From the NCBI RefSeq assembly GCF_001613105.1, contig NZ_BDBS01000004.1:124001-188000 (forward strand): a DNA stretch of 64,000 nt. Reading direction: 5' to 3'. Shown piece by piece: positions 8,354 to 17,419 of the stretch; within the stretch, counting starts at the first letter, position 1, and every line of letters begins with the position of its first letter. The position numbers were made by a program, and so were the translations under genes. The DNA is from Nocardia pseudobrasiliensis NBRC 108224 (GTDB lineage Bacteria > Actinomycetota > Actinomycetes > Mycobacteriales > Mycobacteriaceae). The notes under the pieces are model-generated. The model did no database searches and was not told where the DNA came from. It was given only the letters and a program-made list of their open reading frames with translations.

Positions 8354-9507
8354 CGTCTCACCTCGATACCGGCGATACCCATATTCCGATACATTCCCGC
8401 GCGTTCGAACGACCAGAGGCGCCCGACGAGCGGATCGGGGTGGTCGACCATCGACTCCGGCATGACATCGACGACCACCACCCGATGTCCGCGCCTGCCC
8501 AATTCGAGCAGCGACAAGGTGAACCCGCTGTCCAGCAGCGCCGAGTACGCGACGACGGTCGCCCCGGCGGGTACGGCGACCGGCGGCGGGACCGTTCCCG
8601 AGAATCGTTGCGCCGGAACATTTTCCGGATCGATCAGGACGGCGACGATACCGTGGAACTGCCGACGGCCGCCGCGGACGGGATACCATCCGGCCGGGTC
8701 GCCGATATTGATCAGTCCGACTCGATCGCCGGACCGCAGGGCCGACCACGCCAGCTCGGCGGCGCCGCGTACGGCGCGATCCAATGGCTCGAACGCGGAT
8801 CCGGTCCGATGCAGCGTCGCGTCGAACGCTATGACCACATCGCCGGCGAGCTCGAGCCGTCGTTCGGTCGCGTACAGGCTGCCGCGCCGAGCCGTGGCCC
8901 GCCAATTCACCGATCGCGGACCGTCTCCGGAGACGAAGGGCCGAATCCCCGCGAATTCCGAACCCGCGCCGGGGAATCGGGAAGGATGCCCGCCGACCCG
9001 CATCCGCACCGAGGCATCCGGCACCGCGGAGGTATCGACGACCACCAGCGGATGAACCGTGAGTCGGACGGGACGGTGGCGCGACTTGACGACGGCGAGG
9101 CCGCCGCGGGTCACCGCCGCGATCTCGATCGGAATCGAATACCGCCCCCATCGCTCGGCGGTGACGGCGATCGTCATCGATGTGGCTGTGCGCGTGTGTG
9201 TTTCGATGGACAGTCCCGCCACGGGCGGGATATGCGCACCGAATTCCGACGCCGCGATATCGATGACGATCTCCGCCTCGACGCGCTCGGATTCGAAGCA
9301 GGTCAGCGCGGCGGACTCCTCGTCGGCCGTCCCGACCCGGATGGCCACCGCCGGAACACCCCAGCCCACCGACACCCATCCGATCATCGGTGCGGCGAAA
9401 ATCATCAGTTCCGGACTGCCCAGCGCGAGTGCCAGCACCGCGACGAGTCCCGCGCAGAGGGTCAGCGAGACCGCCAGCGGGGTGGGGTGGTACCAGGAGT
9501 CCGTCAC
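8350..9507 (-). CDS. DUF58 domain protein (MoxR-associated)
   Basis: 385 residues. Two membrane segments near the N-terminus (about 10-55) precede a beta-rich domain. The DUF58 signature is clear in FAGIRPFVSGDGPRSVNWRA followed by RRGSLYATER. After this comes a VWA-like part with VVIAFDATLHRT in place of the MIDAS D-x-S-x-S motif, which is therefore degenerate. DUF58 proteins work with MoxR ATPases; proposed roles are chaperone-like assembly of metal-binding or envelope complexes. A GTG start is used that overlaps the preceding stop by 4 bases (GTGA); no better start exists nearby. Confidence 0.87.
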   Translation of the reverse strand: MTDSWYHPTPLAVSLTLCAGLVAVLALALGSPELMIFAAPMIGWVSVGWGVPAVAIRVGTADEESAALTCFESERVEAEIVIDIAASEFGAHIPPVAGLSIETHTRTATSMTIAVTAERWGRYSIPIEIAAVTRGGLAVVKSRHRPVRLTVHPLVVVDTSAVPDASVRMRVGGHPSRFPGAGSEFAGIRPFVSGDGPRSVNWRATARRGSLYATERRLELAGDVVIAFDATLHRTGSAFEPLDRAVRGAAELAWSALRSGDRVGLINIGDPAGWYPVRGGRRQFHGIVAVLIDPENVPAQRFSGTVPPPVAVPAGATVVAYSALLDSGFTLSLLELGRRGHRVVVVDVMPESMVDHPDPLVGRLWSFERAGMYRNMGIAGIEVRR

Positions 9508-10001
9508 ATCCGTTCCATCCGATCGATGATCCGGACGAAGGTCGCGCGCCCGGGTCCCGGCTGATCCCACGCGCTCACCGCGACCGCGGACGGATCCACC
9601 CACACCCACAGGTCCGGCCCCAGCGCGATCGATCCCAGCTCGCTCAGCTCAGCGGGCCCGATCGCCGCGCGATATCCGATCGACAGCTGGAATTCCTGTG
9701 CCAGCACGGGCCGAATGTGCCGATCCCACTCCCCCCGCGAGCCGTCGATGTGGCGCAGCAGCGCCACACTGCGCGTCCGCCAGCGCGAAACCGCCTCTTC
9801 CCATTGCGATTGCGCCGCGGGCTCGATATGGGTGAATCGGCCGGTATCGGTCGACAGCCCGCAGACCACCAGCACGATCGCGGCGAGGACCACACCCGCG
9901 GCGATGCCGAGCACGCGGCGATCCACGAGCAGGCTCACACCCTCCACGACGCCCGCGAGTATCAGCGCACCGATCAGCACCCGATCGAATCTCATCGACA
10001 T
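9504..10001 (-). CDS. Membrane protein of the MoxR operon
   Basis: 165 residues with two membrane segments at about 8-25 and 30-48, followed by a soluble part (WEEAVSRWRTRSVALLRHIDG and a region with WVWVDPSAVAVSAW). No named domain is recognised. GGAGGGGCG lies just upstream of the ATG, and the gene overlaps both neighbours, so it is co-translated with the DUF4129 and DUF58 genes. In comparable operons this position is taken by proteins of low conservation that probably form the membrane part of a MoxR-dependent complex. Confidence 0.72.
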   Translation of the reverse strand: MSMRFDRVLIGALILAGVVEGVSLLVDRRVLGIAAGVVLAAIVLVVCGLSTDTGRFTHIEPAAQSQWEEAVSRWRTRSVALLRHIDGSRGEWDRHIRPVLAQEFQLSIGYRAAIGPAELSELGSIALGPDLWVWVDPSAVAVSAWDQPGPGRATFVRIIDRMERM

Positions 10002-10930
10002 CGCCCCTCCGCCAGCCCGTTCAGGACCGCCCGCAACAGCAGGATCGCCTCATCCCGGTGCCGCACGGTCATCGGATGGGCGCTGAATCGCGCCTCGGCG
10101 AACAATGCGACCAGCCGGGTGGCGGTGTCCTCGTCCACGACACCGACCGCGACCGCGCGCGCGAGCACCTCCGAGGCCGTATCGGAGGCATTCGGCAACA
10201 GTCCGGGTACGGTCGCGAACTCCCGTTCCATGGCCCGATAGCACGCGATGACGAGGCCGCGCGGATTCTGTTGCGGGTCTTCGGTTTCGGCGATCGCGCG
10301 CATGGCCGCACGAGCTACCGCGGCGTGAAGTGCGGCCTGCTCGTCGGAGGGCTGTTCGGTCGACCGACCGCGGGACGAGCGAACGGCGACGGCGCCGAGT
10401 GCGGTCACGGCGGCCAGCAGGGTCACCCCGGCAGCCGCGCCGATGATGCGAAAGTCTTTGTCGCTCATGGTCTCCGGGGTGTGTCCGGTGGTGGGTATCG
10501 GTCGGCTCCGGCGCTCGTCTTCTTCGGAACGAACGGACTGCCGAGTCCGATCATCCCGGTCGGGGTGGGGAATCCAGTGCGCGACGGCCCCGCCCGCCGC
10601 GGTGAGTCCGATCAGCGACACCGCGGCGAGGATCACGTATCGCCCGGGTATCCGGCGCATCGCGACGCGACGACGCGGCCCCGCATCGACCGCCACCCGG
10701 GTTCGGCGAGCGAACGACAGGACCGACGTGCCGATGACGAAGACGGCAACCGCCGCCAGTATCGCCAGCGGCAGCACGGCGGGCTTTTCCGCCCGCGCGG
10801 ATTCGTCCGGGCCGGAACCCTCCGGCAGATAGCCGCCCAGCGCGACCACGGCGACGACGACGGCCGCGAGAACGAAGGCCGAGCGAACGGCCGCACGGCC
10901 CTCCCCGGAATTCGCCCTCTCATCCGGCAA
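9992..10930 (-). CDS. DUF4129 domain membrane protein
   Basis: 312 residues. Membrane segments are seen at about 16-34, 52-70, 95-115 and 160-182. The C-terminal soluble part fits DUF4129: RGLVIACYRAMEREFATVPGL, then VGVVDEDTATRLVALFAEARF and DEAILLLRAVLNGL. This domain is typical of MoxR/DUF58 operons. A TTG start is used, overlapping the MoxR stop by 11 bases, with GGGAGG about 9 bases upstream; no other start lies before the first membrane helix. The transglutaminase-like domain that often accompanies DUF4129 is absent. Confidence 0.8.
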   Translation of the reverse strand: MPDERANSGEGRAAVRSAFVLAAVVVAVVALGGYLPEGSGPDESARAEKPAVLPLAILAAVAVFVIGTSVLSFARRTRVAVDAGPRRRVAMRRIPGRYVILAAVSLIGLTAAGGAVAHWIPHPDRDDRTRQSVRSEEDERRSRPIPTTGHTPETMSDKDFRIIGAAAGVTLLAAVTALGAVAVRSSRGRSTEQPSDEQAALHAAVARAAMRAIAETEDPQQNPRGLVIACYRAMEREFATVPGLLPNASDTASEVLARAVAVGVVDEDTATRLVALFAEARFSAHPMTVRHRDEAILLLRAVLNGLAEGRCR

Positions 10931-11921
10931 TCTCGTCGACCTCCCACATATCGCGCGCCGAGCGCTCGGTGCGGGGGGCCGGGATTCGGCCGATCACTTC
11001 CTCGACGATGTTCTCCCCCCTCACCTTGCGCACCCAGGTCTCGGGCCGCAGCGTGATCCGGTGCGCCAGTGCCGAAGTGGCGAGTTCCTTGACGTCCTCG
11101 GGCATGACGAAATCCCGGCCCTGCAGTAGCGCGTGCGCGCGCGACAGCTGCAGCAGATCCAGCTCGCCCCGGGGGCTCGCGCCGACCTCGACCTGAGGAT
11201 GGCCGCGGGTTGCCCGGACCAGCGCCACGATGTATTCGAGGATGTCGTCGTGGGCGGCCACCGCGTCGACCGCGGACCGAATCCGCAGCAGCTGATCGGC
11301 ATCGAGTACGCGGCGCACCAGCGGGCCGCCGCTGCCGCCGTCCATCCGCCGCCGCAGCAGCATCTTCTCCTCGGCCGCACTGAGGTAACCCAGCCGCACG
11401 CGAATCGCGAAGCGATCCAGTTGCGCCTCCGGCAGCGCGTAGGTGCCCTCGTGCTCGATCGGATTCTCGGTGGCGAGTACGACGAACGGCGCGGGCAGCG
11501 TGCGCGTGACGCCGTCGACGCTGACCTGCCCCTCTGCCATGGCCTCGAGCAGGGCCGATTGGGTCTTGGGCGACGTGCGGTTGATCTCGTCGGCGATCAG
11601 CAGATTCGTCACGATCGGGCCCGGTCGGTACTCGAACGCACCTGTCCCCATGTGATAGATCGACGAGCCGACCAGATCCGCGGGCAGCAGATCGGGAGTG
11701 AACTGCACCCGGGTGGACTCCAGCCCCAGCACGGCCGCGAACGATCTCGCGATGAGGGTTTTGCCCAGACCCGGCAGATCGTCGACGAGCACATGGCCGC
11801 CGGACAGTATGGCGGCCATTATCATTCGCACGGCCTGCGGCTTCCCGACCACCACGCGGTTCATCTCGCCCAGCACCCGCCGGGCGAGGTCCCCGTACCA
11901 CGTCATGTCGTCGACGTTCAC
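10920..11921 (-). CDS. MoxR family AAA+ ATPase
   Basis: 333 residues. Walker A is DDLPGLGKT (about 47-55), Walker B LLIADEIN, and sensor/arginine-finger regions follow in the order typical of MoxR proteins, including LLEAMAEGQVSVDG, VLATENPIEHEGTYALPEAQLDRF and SPRGELDLLQLSRAHALLQGR. MoxR ATPases act as chaperones that activate or assemble partner proteins, usually with DUF58/VWA partners, which here follow directly. A GTG start is preferred because GGGAG, overlapping the preceding stop, lies 7 bases upstream; an in-frame ATG 15 bases later is the alternative. It follows the YrbE/MlaE gene by 11 bases. Confidence 0.92.
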   Translation of the reverse strand: MNVDDMTWYGDLARRVLGEMNRVVVGKPQAVRMIMAAILSGGHVLVDDLPGLGKTLIARSFAAVLGLESTRVQFTPDLLPADLVGSSIYHMGTGAFEYRPGPIVTNLLIADEINRTSPKTQSALLEAMAEGQVSVDGVTRTLPAPFVVLATENPIEHEGTYALPEAQLDRFAIRVRLGYLSAAEEKMLLRRRMDGGSGGPLVRRVLDADQLLRIRSAVDAVAAHDDILEYIVALVRATRGHPQVEVGASPRGELDLLQLSRAHALLQGRDFVMPEDVKELATSALAHRITLRPETWVRKVRGENIVEEVIGRIPAPRTERSARDMWEVDEIAG

Positions 11922-11932
11922 GCGATCGCTCC

Positions 11933-12787
11933 CTATCCGGAGATCCGGGCCGCGCCCACCACGGTTCCCCAGAAGCTCAGCGACATCAGGAGATTCGCGA
12001 TCACCGTCACGATGATCGACATCCTGATCGCCCGGCCCGCGGCGACCCCGACGCCCTCCGGCCCGCCCGTGGCGAAGAATCCGTAGTAGCACTGGATGAA
12101 TACCGACAACACGACCAGCACGACCACCTTGACGACCGAATAGAACAGATCGGTCGAGAGCAGGAAGGTCTCGAAGTAGTGCTGATAGGTACCGTGCGTG
12201 ACATCACCGACCACGGTGGTCGTCAGCTCGGTCGAAATATACGAAACCGACAGCGCCGCAAGATAAAGCGGCACCGCGACCAGGGCCACGGCGATGATGC
12301 GGGTGGTCACCAGGTAGCGCATCGGCCGGATGGCGATGGATTCGAGCGCATCGATCTCCTCGGAGATGCGCATCGCGCCCAGTTGCGCGGTGAACCGGCA
12401 GCCCGCCTGGACGATGAAGGCCTGTGAGGCCAGCAGCGGGGCGATCTCGCGGGTGCCCCCGAGCGCCGAAATGGCCCCGGTCACCTGGCCGAGTCCGAGC
12501 AGATCCAGATTGCCGAACGCCTCGATGCCGACCGTGATGCCGCCGAACGCGCACATCACGATCATCACGCCGATCGTGCCGCCGCCAGCCACCAAAGTGC
12601 CGTTGCCCCAGGTGACATCGGAGACCAACCGCCACACCTCGCGCGAATAGTGCCGCAGCGTCGCGGGAATCGCCAGCAGGGACTGGATCAGGAAGTAGAC
12701 GAGATGCCCGACGCGGGCGAGGCCACGGGCGGGAGCGGCGGCAATCCGCTTGGGCCGCAACAATGCCGGTGTATAGGTAGCAGCCAT
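11933..12787 (-). CDS. YrbE/MlaE-type ABC transporter permease, second copy (YrbEB-like)
   Basis: 284 residues of the MlaE permease family, with about five membrane segments. Visible family features are FGGITVGIEAF, GGTREIAPLLASQAFIVQAG and GAMRISEEIDALESIAI, the conserved cytoplasmic EExDAL loop that contacts the ATPase. Such permeases move lipids between membrane and envelope and in mycobacteria and nocardiae normally head mce operons. Here a MoxR gene follows 11 bases later and no mce gene is present. It begins 3 bases after its partner permease gene, so the two are surely co-translated. Confidence 0.9.
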   Translation of the reverse strand: MAATYTPALLRPKRIAAAPARGLARVGHLVYFLIQSLLAIPATLRHYSREVWRLVSDVTWGNGTLVAGGGTIGVMIVMCAFGGITVGIEAFGNLDLLGLGQVTGAISALGGTREIAPLLASQAFIVQAGCRFTAQLGAMRISEEIDALESIAIRPMRYLVTTRIIAVALVAVPLYLAALSVSYISTELTTTVVGDVTHGTYQHYFETFLLSTDLFYSVVKVVVLVVLSVFIQCYYGFFATGGPEGVGVAAGRAIRMSIIVTVIANLLMSLSFWGTVVGAARISG

Positions 12788-12790
12788 GGG

Positions 12791-13612
12791 TCACATCACC
12801 TGGTTCGGAACGACGGTGTTGTAGATCTGTGAGACGAGCACGTTCGCACCCAGCAGCACCAGGGCGGACTGCACCACGGCCGCGTTCACCGCATTGGCCA
12901 CGCCCGCGGGCCCGCCGCGGGCGTGCAATCCGTGGTACCCGGCGATGATCGCGGTGAAGTATCCGAACAGCGCGGATTTGAACAGGGCCAGCAACAGATC
13001 GTTGGAACTCGCGAAGCCGACGAAGGCCCCCAGGAACGATCCCGCGGTACCGTGCTGCACGTAGACGAAGAAGCCGTAGGTGGCCGCGAAACCGACGAAA
13101 ACCACGAAACCGCAGAGCATTACGCTCACCAGAGTCGCGGCCACCAGCCGAGGGCCGACCAATCGCTGTAGCGGATCGACCGCCATGGTGTGCATGGCGT
13201 CGATCTCCTCGCGTATCGTCCGCGATCCGAGATCGGCGCAGATCGCCGAACCCACCGCACCGGCGATCATGATCGAGGTGACCAGCGGCGCACCCTGTTT
13301 CACCACTCCGATACTCACCGCGGCCCCGACGAACGAATCGGCGCCCACCTGCCGGATCACCATGCTGACCTGCAGCGAGACCACGACGCCGATCGGGACC
13401 GCCACGATCATCGTGGGAATCGCCGACACACTGGACATGAACGCGCACTGCCGCACGAACTCCCGCCAGTTGAATCGCCCCCGCAAGATCGCGAGGACGA
13501 CACCGACGGTCAGCTCACGCGCCATCGCCAACTGCCGGCCGAGCGTATCGACCGAACGCCTGGGGTGGTCGTCCCAGAACTGCCTGACAACCGACCGACT
13601 CTGCATACTCAC
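12791..13612 (-). CDS. YrbE/MlaE-type ABC transporter permease, first copy (YrbEA-like)
   Basis: 273 residues with about five to six membrane segments and MlaE family motifs: VGADSFVGAAVSIGVVKQGAP, then MIAGAVGSAICADLG and REEIDAMHTMAVDP, the conserved loop equivalent to EExDAL. It pairs with the following permease as YrbEA/YrbEB pairs do in lipid import systems. No MlaF/MceG-type ATPase gene is in the window; in actinobacteria that subunit is often encoded elsewhere and shared. It is the first gene of the minus-strand operon that continues into the MoxR module. Confidence 0.9.
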   Translation of the reverse strand: MSMQSRSVVRQFWDDHPRRSVDTLGRQLAMARELTVGVVLAILRGRFNWREFVRQCAFMSSVSAIPTMIVAVPIGVVVSLQVSMVIRQVGADSFVGAAVSIGVVKQGAPLVTSIMIAGAVGSAICADLGSRTIREEIDAMHTMAVDPLQRLVGPRLVAATLVSVMLCGFVVFVGFAATYGFFVYVQHGTAGSFLGAFVGFASSNDLLLALFKSALFGYFTAIIAGYHGLHARGGPAGVANAVNAAVVQSALVLLGANVLVSQIYNTVVPNQVM

Positions 13613-13656
13613 GACCGATCACCTACCTGGAGTCTTATACCGACCACAAGTATGTG

Positions 13657-13720
13657 AGTAGCCGCACAGTTTGTCCAGAGGTGAATATCAGCGCCGTGTA
13701 GGAAGCCAGGTGCGGCTACT
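13657..13720. promoter_or_regulatory. Long-range inverted repeat between divergent permease and glutaminase genes
   Basis: AGTAGCCGCAC at 13657-13667 is repeated as its exact reverse complement at 13710-13720, leaving 42 bases between arms. It lies in the 228-base divergent spacer between the permease operon and the glutaminase gene, so it may be a pair of binding sites for one regulator. A function as an RNA hairpin is possible but the loop is long. Confidence 0.45.
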
Positions 13721-13840
13721 TCAGGAGTTCGATCACGGGAGCGAAGTTCTCCAGATCCCCCAATCACTTATAGGGCGGATACGATGCCGCACGCGCGACC
13801 ATGCGGACCGCGCGGTACCCCCGCCGCATACAGTGATCAC

Positions 13841-15682
13841 GTGGCCCAGCCCGTAACAGCGGTTCCCCGACCCGGTGTCGTGGCCGGGATCCTCGCCGAG
13901 GTCTATCGACTCTGCCGGGCGGAAATGTCCGGTGAGCTGGCCGATTACATCCCCGAACTCGCCGCGGTGCAACCGGATTCGTTCGCGCTGTGCCTGGCGA
14001 CCGCCGACGGCAGGATCTACGGGACCGGCGACGACACCACCGCGTTCACCATCCAGTCGATCTCCAAACCGTTCACCTACGCCCTGGCGCTGGCCGACCG
14101 CGGCCCGGCCGCCGTGGCCGCGCGTATCGATGTGGAACCCTCCGGCGAGCCGTTCAACGAGATCAGTCTGGACCCGATCACCGAACGCCCGCGCAATCCC
14201 ATGATCAACGCCGGGGCCATCACCGCGGCCGCCCTGATCGACGGCCGCGACCCGGCCGACCGATTCGCCCGCATCCTGCGCTGCTACTCCCGCTTCGCCG
14301 GACGCGATCTCACAATGAACGAGGCCGTCTACGCCTCCGAGGCGCGCACCGGATATCGCAATCGGGCCATCGGGTACATGCTGCGCTCGTTCGGCATCAT
14401 CGACTCCGATCCGGACGAGGCCGTCGACCGCTACTTCCGCCAGTGTTCGGTCGATGTCACCTGCCGCGATCTCGCGGTCATGGCCGCCACGCTGGCCAAC
14501 AACGGCGTGAACCCGCTCACCCGCGACCGCGCGCTCTCGGCCCCGCTGACCGAACAGGTGCTCAGCGTGATGACCACCTGCGGGATGTACAACGCCGCGG
14601 GCGACTGGGTCAGCACGGTCGGCCTCCCGGCGAAAAGCGGTGTCGGCGGCGGCATTCTGGCGGTACTGCCCGGCCAGATCGGCATCGCCGTCTACTCCCC
14701 GCGCCTGGACGCGCACGGCAACAGCGTGCGCGGCGTGGCCGCCTGCCGCGAACTGTCCCAGCGGCTCGAACTGCACTTCCTGCACGTCAGTCGGTCCGCC
14801 CAGACCGCGATCCGCTCGGAGTACACCGTCGCCGAGATCCCGTCGCGGCTGCGCCGCAATACCGACGAGATCGCGGTGCTGACCGAGTACGGACATCGGG
14901 CCCGCGTCTACGAACTGCACGGCGATCTGCTGTTCGCGGGCGCGGAACGGGCCGTGCGGATCATCGAGGAGCAGGCGGGCGAACTCGACGCGCTGGTGGT
15001 GGACCTGCACCGGGTCGGCGAGGTGAGCGCGATCGCCGTGCGCATGATCGACGGCCTGGAGGCCGAATTGGCCGCCACCGGTTGTCAGGTGGCCATCGTC
15101 GATCCCGAAGCCAAACTCGGACATACGGTCTCGAGCCTGGATCCCGCCGATCCGCGCGGGCGGGTGTTCGTCGATCGCGACAGCGCGACCGAATGGTGCG
15201 AGAACATCGTGCTGGACCGGTACCGTCCCGCCGACACGACCGCGTGCACCTCGCTGACCGTCGAGGACCATCCCGCCCTGGCCGCCCTCGAACCCGACGA
15301 ATGTTCCCGGTTGGCAAAGGAATTCGAGGTCCACACCATCGCCAGGGGAGAAATCGTCGCCGAACGCGGCGCTCCGCGATCGGGCCTCTACCTGATCCTC
15401 GAGGGCCGGGTCCGCATCGGCTTCGACGGTGCCGACGGACGCAATCACCGCCTGGTGACGCTGTCGGCGGGCATGTCCTTCGGCGAGATCCCCATGCTCA
15501 TCGGCGAGCCGTTCGCCAACGAGGTCCGCGCCGAGACCCGGCTGCGGGTCGCGGTCCTGAGCCCGACCCGATTCGATCAGCTCACCGAGCAGGCGACCCA
15601 TCTGAAACTGGCCCTGCTGGAACGGCTCGCGGCCAATGCCTACGCCCAGATGGACGCCGCCGTGCGCGGCGGAGACTTCTGA
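13841..15682 (+). CDS. glsA: Glutaminase A fused to STAS and cyclic-nucleotide-binding domains
   Basis: 613 residues. Residues about 15-310 form a serine-dependent glutaminase that turns glutamine into glutamate and ammonia: QSISKPFTYALAL holds the S-x-x-K pair (S73, K76), and RPRNPMINAGAI and KSGVGGGILAVLPG follow as in the family. Residues about 345-440 look like a STAS domain (LDALVVDLHRVGEVSAIAVRM), and about 475-600 a cNMP-binding domain (RSGLYLILEGRVRIG, SAGMSFGEIPML). This three-domain layout occurs in actinobacterial glutaminases and suggests allosteric control. The GTG at 13841 is chosen because it leads directly into the domain; no clear ribosome site is seen, so a leaderless message is possible. 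Confidence 0.9.
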   Translation: MAQPVTAVPRPGVVAGILAEVYRLCRAEMSGELADYIPELAAVQPDSFALCLATADGRIYGTGDDTTAFTIQSISKPFTYALALADRGPAAVAARIDVEPSGEPFNEISLDPITERPRNPMINAGAITAAALIDGRDPADRFARILRCYSRFAGRDLTMNEAVYASEARTGYRNRAIGYMLRSFGIIDSDPDEAVDRYFRQCSVDVTCRDLAVMAATLANNGVNPLTRDRALSAPLTEQVLSVMTTCGMYNAAGDWVSTVGLPAKSGVGGGILAVLPGQIGIAVYSPRLDAHGNSVRGVAACRELSQRLELHFLHVSRSAQTAIRSEYTVAEIPSRLRRNTDEIAVLTEYGHRARVYELHGDLLFAGAERAVRIIEEQAGELDALVVDLHRVGEVSAIAVRMIDGLEAELAATGCQVAIVDPEAKLGHTVSSLDPADPRGRVFVDRDSATEWCENIVLDRYRPADTTACTSLTVEDHPALAALEPDECSRLAKEFEVHTIARGEIVAERGAPRSGLYLILEGRVRIGFDGADGRNHRLVTLSAGMSFGEIPMLIGEPFANEVRAETRLRVAVLSPTRFDQLTEQATHLKLALLERLAANAYAQMDAAVRGGDF

Positions 15683-15699
15683 CCGCGAGCCGCCACCGC

Positions 15700-16797
15700 T
15701 CAGCCTGCGGGCGTCACGGCCACGTACATGCGCGCCGCGCCGTACACCTTGTGATTGCCCTCCTCGGTGGTGACGATATCGAATACATAGATGTCGCCGG
15801 GCTTTTCGTTTTCGGCGGCATCGACGGTGATGGTGAGCCACCGCTGCTCGCCCGGCTTCAGGTAGACCCCGACCTCGTGGCTCGGATCGCCGTTGTCGTC
15901 GATGCTGACGTTCTCCAGCGGATCCGGCGGGCAGTGGTGATGATTCAGCCCGGCCGCGGCGGCGGCCCGCACCAGCTCCGGCGATCCCTGCGCCACGGCG
16001 GCCGGACGCAGCGCGACCTCCGCCTCCAGCGGGCAGCGGTCGGTGGCCGGGACCTCGACGAGGACCTTGCGAACCAGCTTGGCCCCCAGCGGTTTCGGTG
16101 TGATCATGATGTTGCGCTGGGCATGGTGGGTGTTGTCGAGCATATCCAGGCGGGTGGTGACCGGCCGGGCGAGCAGCTGCTTGCCATCGGCGGGATAGGT
16201 GTCGCCCTCGCCCTCGGCGGTCACGTGGATCACGCCACCGCCGCCGCCGATGGGGTCGCCGCCCTCGGAGTAGACGTTCACGCCGATGCAGACATGCCCG
16301 TTGTTGTACTTCTGGATATTGCCCTCCTGCGGCACCCAGAATCCGCTGCTGGCCACCACGAGCTGCCCGTTGGGCGGCACGACGCCGTCGTTGTAACCGC
16401 TGAACGCGCTGTCGCCGTTGTTGTCCGGATCCGGCGGCGATTCGATCTGACTGACCGGCCCGATGGAACCGGCGGCGAAATTCGACACCCAGCCCTCCAT
16501 CGAAATGCCCTTCAGTGGCATCGGGACATCGTGCGGCTCCGTCGAGAAATCACCCCGGTTGAGCACCCGGACCAACAGGTAGTAGGCCGTGCCGAGGAAT
16601 ACCTTTCCGTCCCAGGGCGGCACGGTCGGATCGTCCCAGTATTCGGGCTTCAGGAAGGCCGCCTTCTGATCCTTGGTCACCAGGCGGATATTCGGGCTGG
16701 TCCAGATCACGGTCGGCTGGGGCAACGGACGCCCGATGCCCTGATCACCCGCGATATAGGGGACGACCAGTCGCCCATGGGGATTGAGATTCGGCAT
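15700..16797 (-). CDS. Last gene of the injection-system operon: beta-rich appendage protein
   Basis: 365 residues, rich in Gly, Pro and Asn, with no signal peptide or membrane segment. Two regions look like immunoglobulin/CARDB-type beta sandwiches: one around GTAYYLLVRVLNRGDFS and HVCIGVNVYSEGGDP, and one near the C-terminus around EVGVYLKPGEQRWLTITVDA. Such domains occur in tail fibres and surface-binding proteins. It starts 31 bases after the preceding gene of the contractile injection operon. I infer a fibre, collar or particle-surface component; a secreted-by-particle protein is an alternative. No close family is recognised. Confidence 0.72.
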   Translation of the reverse strand: MPNLNPHGRLVVPYIAGDQGIGRPLPQPTVIWTSPNIRLVTKDQKAAFLKPEYWDDPTVPPWDGKVFLGTAYYLLVRVLNRGDFSTEPHDVPMPLKGISMEGWVSNFAAGSIGPVSQIESPPDPDNNGDSAFSGYNDGVVPPNGQLVVASSGFWVPQEGNIQKYNNGHVCIGVNVYSEGGDPIGGGGGVIHVTAEGEGDTYPADGKQLLARPVTTRLDMLDNTHHAQRNIMITPKPLGAKLVRKVLVEVPATDRCPLEAEVALRPAAVAQGSPELVRAAAAAGLNHHHCPPDPLENVSIDDNGDPSHEVGVYLKPGEQRWLTITVDAAENEKPGDIYVFDIVTTEEGNHKVYGAARMYVAVTPAG

Positions 16798-16828
16798 TAC
16801 TGTTTCCTTTTCTTCGATATCGGATCGA

Positions 16829-17416
16829 CTAATTGGTCACGCAGACGATCTGGAAGCCGTAGATGGCGACCGTGTCGTTCTGATCACCGCTGTCCAGCCG
16901 CGCCGAGATGAAATAGGTGTACTTCGGGTCCAGACCCTCGGTCCCCGCGTTGGGCGGCAGCGTCTGATCGAGCGTCTGGCCCGGAGTGGTCTTCTGCGCC
17001 ACGATCTTCGCCACCGTCGACTGATACGACGTGGTCATTTCCTGACGCCACAATTCGAGCCGCAGGGTGCCGTTGCCGGTATTGGCGGCCAGTGCGCGGA
17101 AGGATTTGATCGTGCCGGTCCCCGGCAGCGCTACCGGCTGGATACCGGCCGCATCGCCCTTCGTGGCGCCCTTGCTGGCGGTGCCCAGTGCATGCGTCCA
17201 TCCATTGGTGCCCGCCTGGGTCAGATTCGGCACCAGATTGAGCGTCACCTGCCGGGGCAGGCCCGAGGCGACGGTATTGAACGCGGCGCTGATGTTGTCG
17301 AGATCGACCTCCAGCGCCTGGAATCGGACGTTGAATCCGTTGTCACCGCCCGCGGTGACCCGGTCGACCGCGTCGACCCATTTCTTGTGGCTGAAGGTGC
17401 GGGTGAAAAGGCCCAT
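16829..17416 (-). CDS. Injection-system operon protein, probable fibre-associated
   Basis: 195 residues, beta-rich in its second half (GTLRLELWRQEMTTSYQSTV, YTYFISARLDSGDQNDTVAIYG). The N-terminal part contains FQALEVDLDNISAAFNTVASG, a likely helix. There is no signal peptide or membrane segment. It starts 3 bases after the large fibre gene, which supports co-translation, and sits among the terminal genes where phage-tail-like systems encode fibres and their partners. I do not recognise a named family. A jelly-roll appendage or fibre-tip protein is the most natural reading, from position only. Confidence 0.72.
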   Translation of the reverse strand: MGLFTRTFSHKKWVDAVDRVTAGGDNGFNVRFQALEVDLDNISAAFNTVASGLPRQVTLNLVPNLTQAGTNGWTHALGTASKGATKGDAAGIQPVALPGTGTIKSFRALAANTGNGTLRLELWRQEMTTSYQSTVAKIVAQKTTPGQTLDQTLPPNAGTEGLDPKYTYFISARLDSGDQNDTVAIYGFQIVCVTN

Positions 17417-17419
17417 GGG

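Noticed and set aside
13733..15841. 702-residue minus-strand reading frame
   Set aside because: Antisense shadow of the glutaminase gene, whose domains are unmistakable.
13990..16911. 973-residue plus-strand reading frame
   Set aside because: It runs out of frame through the glutaminase gene and antisense to the next gene, is Arg/Pro-rich and low in hydrophobic pattern: a high-GC shadow.
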